Source: Syntrophaceae bacterium CG2_30_49_12
GTDB taxonomy: Bacteria; Desulfobacterota; Syntrophia; Syntrophales; CG2-30-49-12
Assembly: GCA_001873675.1 (NCBI GenBank)
Contig: MNZP01000083.1
Location: forward strand, 1 to 7,951
Direction: 5' to 3'
Length of the DNA: 7,951 nucleotides
The position numbers and the translations under genes were made by a program. This document shows positions 5,240 through 7,951 of this stretch, piece after piece (the first letter of the stretch is position 1; the number at the start of each line of letters is the position of its first letter). The notes below the pieces were generated by a model, which saw only the letters and a program-made list of their open reading frames with translations, searched no databases and was not told the origin of the DNA.

Positions 5240-6127
5240 ATGACTGACATCATTGACCATAAATTGATATCAAGAAAAAGAAACGGTATTTTCCTGCCGC
5301 ATTTCCAGGGTCAGAGACTGGCGGACTTTCCCCAGGCCCTCGCTGATATCTTAGATAAAGAGAATGTCCATTATTACAACGGGGTATACCGGGTGGCGGA
5401 CAGCGCCAGTTATGTGATGCCCGCAACTGAGGATACGCTGTTGAAGGTACACTCACAGGAGATGATAAATATGGTAAAGCGGATGGGAAGGGGGCTTTTT
5501 GAGGGGGCTTCGTACTCCGCCGGCGTAACTGTTCAGGCCGCCTTAGAGATATACCGGGGGAATATAGACAATGCCTTTGTTTTTACCGGCTTTGGTGATC
5601 ACCATGCTGGTCGGAACTATTGCGGCGGGATGTGCTACTTTAACGGCGCGGCTGTAGCCATTGCTACCCTTAGGGAAAAGGGGATGACCAGATTTGCCAT
5701 CGTGGATACAGACAGCCACCATGCCGACGGTACCAGGGATATCTTCGGCCAGGATAGAGAAGTGCTTCATATCTGCTTCTGCTTCCAGGACTACAGCGAC
5801 GGGAACAATAATGTTGATGTGGCTATCCCCTGTGGTATAGAGGATGAAGCCTTACTGCAAAAGGTGAGGGAGGAATTCGTCCCGCGGGTGAACACCTTCC
5901 GCCCCGAACTCATCTTCTGGGAGTTCGGTTACGATGCCACCCGGGGAGAGTATGGCGATAAGGGGCTGACCAGGGACTGCCATCTGGAAATCACCAGAAT
6001 AATCAAGTCAACTGCCGACGCCCTCTGTCATGGCAGATTGATCGCTATCCTTTGCGGCGGCTCCAGCCGCTACCTGGCGACCTATATAATCCCCAAGATC
6101 ATCACCCAGATGGCCGAACTTGATTAA
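5240..6127 (+). CDS. Histone deacetylase-superfamily (arginase-fold) zinc hydrolase
   Basis: The 295-residue protein has the class I/II deacetylase signature in order: the His-His charge-relay pair in GFGDHHAGR (H121, H122), GGMCYFNGAAVAIA (129-142), the zinc-ligand block VDTDSHHADGT (D158, H160), and the third zinc ligand in FGYDATRGEYGDKGLT (D232). Near the C-terminus CGGSSRY offers Tyr278, in the region of the usual GGGY tyrosine. Bacterial members remove acyl groups from amine nitrogens, for example acetylpolyamines, AcuC-type or small amide substrates; the substrate here is unknown. Deviations are DHHA in place of PGHHA and GGSSRY in place of GGGGY, so it is a divergent subfamily. ATG at 5240 is the only reasonable start, since a stop lies four codons upstream in frame. 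The Shine-Dalgarno-like AAGGAGG is 20 nt away. It is the first gene of a two-gene operon, followed 18 bp later by an amidohydrolase. Confidence 0.87.
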   Translation: MTDIIDHKLISRKRNGIFLPHFQGQRLADFPQALADILDKENVHYYNGVYRVADSASYVMPATEDTLLKVHSQEMINMVKRMGRGLFEGASYSAGVTVQAALEIYRGNIDNAFVFTGFGDHHAGRNYCGGMCYFNGAAVAIATLREKGMTRFAIVDTDSHHADGTRDIFGQDREVLHICFCFQDYSDGNNNVDVAIPCGIEDEALLQKVREEFVPRVNTFRPELIFWEFGYDATRGEYGDKGLTRDCHLEITRIIKSTADALCHGRLIAILCGGSSRYLATYIIPKIITQMAELD

Positions 6128-6145
6128 GAGAGCTGTACATAAATT

Positions 6146-7702
6146 ATGGGTAACTTAGCGGCCGATCTCATTCTGGCGAGGGGTAATGTGCTCACATTGA
6201 ATCCCGCCTGTCCCCGGGCCCAACTGGTTGCGGTAAAGGATGACATGATTATCTCCGTAGCGGCAAATGAAGCCCTTCCCGCGCTTAGAGGTCCGGGAAC
6301 CGAGGTTATCGTCTTAAACGGCAGGACAGTTCTTCCCGGTTTCCATGATGCCCATTGCCACCTTGTTGCCTTTGCCGAAAGCCTGCTTGTCCCCAACCTT
6401 GCTCCTCCTTCGGTAAATTCCATCTCTGATATTCAAGGCGAGATTCGGAGATTATCCCGGAATTTACCACCGGGAAACTGGATAAGGGCCAGGGGGTACG
6501 ACGAGTTCTATCTTACTGAGAAACGCCACCCGACGCGCCGGGACATAGATGAGGCGACAACTGTCCACCCTGTAAAGCTCACCCACCGCTCAGGACATGC
6601 CCATGTGCTGAACAGCCTGGCCCTAACACTTGCGGGTATCTCCGGGGAAACAACAGAGCCGCCCGGCGCTATGATTGAGCGGGACCTGGAGACGGGTGAA
6701 CCCAATGGCGTCCTTTACGGCATGGGTGACTACCTATCAAATGTAGCGCCATCGTTAAATGATTGCGAGTTAGCGCGAGGTATAGGACTGGCTGGCGAGA
6801 GGCTCCTCTCCTCAGGGATAACTTCTGTCCAGGATGCCTCTGCCTCCAATGACCTCCGACGCTGGCGGATGTTCCGGCGCTGGAAGGAAGAGGGACACTT
6901 AAAGACGAGGGTGGGCATGATGTTAGGGGTGGAGGCCTTCAACCGGCATCGGGAGGAGGGACTTCTTCCTCAGACAGGCGATAACCAACTTCGCCTGGGT
7001 GCGGTAAAGATAATCCTTGATGAGACCAGGGGTTACCTGAATCCGCCCCGGGAAGAGCTAAACCGGAAGGTCATGGAGATTCACCAGGCCGGCTTTCAGG
7101 TTGCACTGCACGCCCTTGAGGAGACTACCGTAGAGGCAGCCTGTCTATCCCTGGAATATGCGCTCCATAAATTACCCCGCCGCGACCACCGCCATCGGAT
7201 AGAGCATTGCTCGGTATGCGGGCCGGAAATGGCGAAACGGCTGGCCTCCCTCGGCATCGCCGTTGTCACTCAGCTGGCCTTCATTTACTATAACGGCGAG
7301 AGGTATCGGGAGACGGTGCCGGATGAACAGCTCCGGCATCTGTACCCTCTGGCTACCCTTATCAAGGCGGGTCTTAAGGTATCCGCCAGTTCAGACGCCC
7401 CCGTGGTTTCCCCGGAGCCGCTGACCGGCATCTATGCCGCCGTTTCCCGCACGACAAGGGCGGGGCAAAAACTCCTGCCGGAGGAATGCATCCCGCCATT
7501 GGCGGCAGTAGGGATGTACACTCAGGGCGCCGCATATACCTCCTTTGAGGAGACGATCAAGGGCTCTATCGTACCGGGTAAGTTGGCTGACCTGGTAGTA
7601 TTGAGCGGCGACCCTACCGGGGTGAGCCCTGAGGAGATAAAAGATCTACAAGTGGAAATAACTATCATTGGCGGGGAAATTGTATGGAGAAGGGGTCTTT
7701 AG
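6146..7702 (+). CDS. YtcJ-type (amidohydrolase family 3) metal-dependent amidohydrolase
   Basis: A cytoplasmic enzyme of 518 residues, the normal length for this family, with no signal peptide. The N-terminal beta-sandwich strand ADLILARGNVLTL leads into the barrel, which opens with the metal motif HDAHCH (H70, H72 as HxH). Other expected marks follow: THRSGHAHVLNS (146-157), GAVKIILDE with Lys288, the metal histidines H322 (VALHALEE) and H354 (HRIEHCS), and the catalytic-type Asp417 in SASSDAPV. The C-terminus GSIVPGKLADLVVLSGDP completes the sandwich. Family members hydrolyse amides such as N-substituted formamides or cyclic amides, but substrates are seldom predictable. Coupled to a deacetylase-fold enzyme 18 bp upstream, it plausibly works on the same N-acyl compound. 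Its ribosome site is weak (AAGAGAG about 13 nt before ATG), so translation may depend on the upstream gene. The start fits the family's N-terminus. Confidence 0.93.
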   Translation: MGNLAADLILARGNVLTLNPACPRAQLVAVKDDMIISVAANEALPALRGPGTEVIVLNGRTVLPGFHDAHCHLVAFAESLLVPNLAPPSVNSISDIQGEIRRLSRNLPPGNWIRARGYDEFYLTEKRHPTRRDIDEATTVHPVKLTHRSGHAHVLNSLALTLAGISGETTEPPGAMIERDLETGEPNGVLYGMGDYLSNVAPSLNDCELARGIGLAGERLLSSGITSVQDASASNDLRRWRMFRRWKEEGHLKTRVGMMLGVEAFNRHREEGLLPQTGDNQLRLGAVKIILDETRGYLNPPREELNRKVMEIHQAGFQVALHALEETTVEAACLSLEYALHKLPRRDHRHRIEHCSVCGPEMAKRLASLGIAVVTQLAFIYYNGERYRETVPDEQLRHLYPLATLIKAGLKVSASSDAPVVSPEPLTGIYAAVSRTTRAGQKLLPEECIPPLAAVGMYTQGAAYTSFEETIKGSIVPGKLADLVVLSGDPTGVSPEEIKDLQVEITIIGGEIVWRRGL

Positions 7703-7740
7703 GCAACACCATGACCCATTTTCTATGAACCGATGCATAA

Positions 7741-7945
7741 TGTCATTTCGAGGAGCATAAGCGACGAGAAATCTTAATATTTCGAGTAACTATTCAGCCA
7801 CTAAGACACCAAGACACTAAGATCATATAATTATTCTTCCTTTTCAGACAAAGTGGAAAAACTCATATCTATCCTTCGTGTCTTAGTGCCTTGGTGGCTA
7901 CCTGAACAGTTACGTCAAATCAAAAAGGTTTCTCTTGCGATGACA
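7741..7945. repeat. Imperfect inverted-repeat element, MITE-like
   Basis: The outer ends are TGTCAT (7741-7746) and ATGACA (7940-7945). Further in, GTAACTATTCA plus GCCAC (from 7786) mirrors GTGGCTACCTGAACAGTTAC (7894-7913). The inner arms, GCCACTAAGACACCAAGAC (7797-7815) and its partner ending at 7898, pair with only a few mismatches. About 50 bp of A/T-rich sequence lies between the arms. The left arm also carries a GTCATTTCGAGG...GCGACGAGAAATCTT block known to me as a common dispersed palindrome; the right arm has a shortened version. There is no coding capacity, so it would be a non-autonomous or REP-composite element. The rest of 7703-7951 is without a recognisable gene. Confidence 0.6.
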
Positions 7946-7951
7946 ATCCGT

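Noticed and set aside
1..7951. tRNA, rRNA, riboswitch
   Set aside because: I saw no cloverleaf, conserved rRNA block or recognised riboswitch core on either strand by reading.

Overview
The window looks like a piece of a metagenomic or environmental bacterial chromosome, most probably from a Desulfobacterota/Syntrophales-like anaerobe or a relative. That guess is low to moderate confidence. It rests on the gene style (secreted papain-like peptidase with a fibronectin-like tail, nucleotide-sugar genes) and on several kinds of dispersed palindromic repeats that I associate with such genomes. No rRNA, tRNA or phylogenetic marker gene is complete here.

Layout. Positions 1-213 hold no convincing gene, only part of a dispersed repeat. 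From 5008 down to 214 all genes lie on the minus strand, read in this order: a small secreted protein with four mature cysteines (5008-4538), a secreted C1A (papain-family) cysteine peptidase with a C-terminal fibronectin-type III-like domain (4519-3206), a small secreted protein of unknown function (3146-2817), a truncated UDP-glucose/GDP-mannose dehydrogenase (2806-2042), a patch of gene scraps and palindromes (about 2058-1713), a chimeric ORF (1712-1392) and an intact DegT/DnrJ/EryC1/StrS sugar aminotransferase (1395-214). From 5240 to 7702 two plus-strand genes follow: a histone-deacetylase-fold hydrolase and a YtcJ-type amidohydrolase, 18 bp apart. The window ends in a 205-bp imperfect inverted repeat (7741-7945).

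The most unusual part is about 1.4 kb, from 2806 to 1392. It reads as a mosaic of gene beginnings: the first ~250 codons of an AlgD-like dehydrogenase, then about 20 codons resembling the start of a reverse transcriptase, then the ribosome-binding site and first ~18 codons of a WecE-like aminotransferase, then two palindromic repeats, then the first ~23 codons of tRNA pseudouridine synthase TruA fused in frame to the last ~80 residues of an NAD-dependent sugar epimerase. The epimerase stop overlaps the start of the intact aminotransferase (ATGA), so this end keeps the normal operon junction of a surface-polysaccharide locus. The rest is rearranged, or is an assembly chimera; read mapping would decide.

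Functionally, the plus-strand pair looks like a catabolic or salvage unit for N-acylated or amide compounds. It is preceded by a near-consensus sigma-70 promoter (TTGACA, 17 bp, TAGAAT), which would give a transcript with almost no leader, and by a perfect 14-bp palindrome directly upstream of the -35 box. The minus-strand genes 5008-2817 look like a small export cluster around a secreted peptidase, with a hairpin and T-run in or upstream of their leader. The aminotransferase belongs to nucleotide-sugar biosynthesis for O-antigen, capsule or exopolysaccharide.
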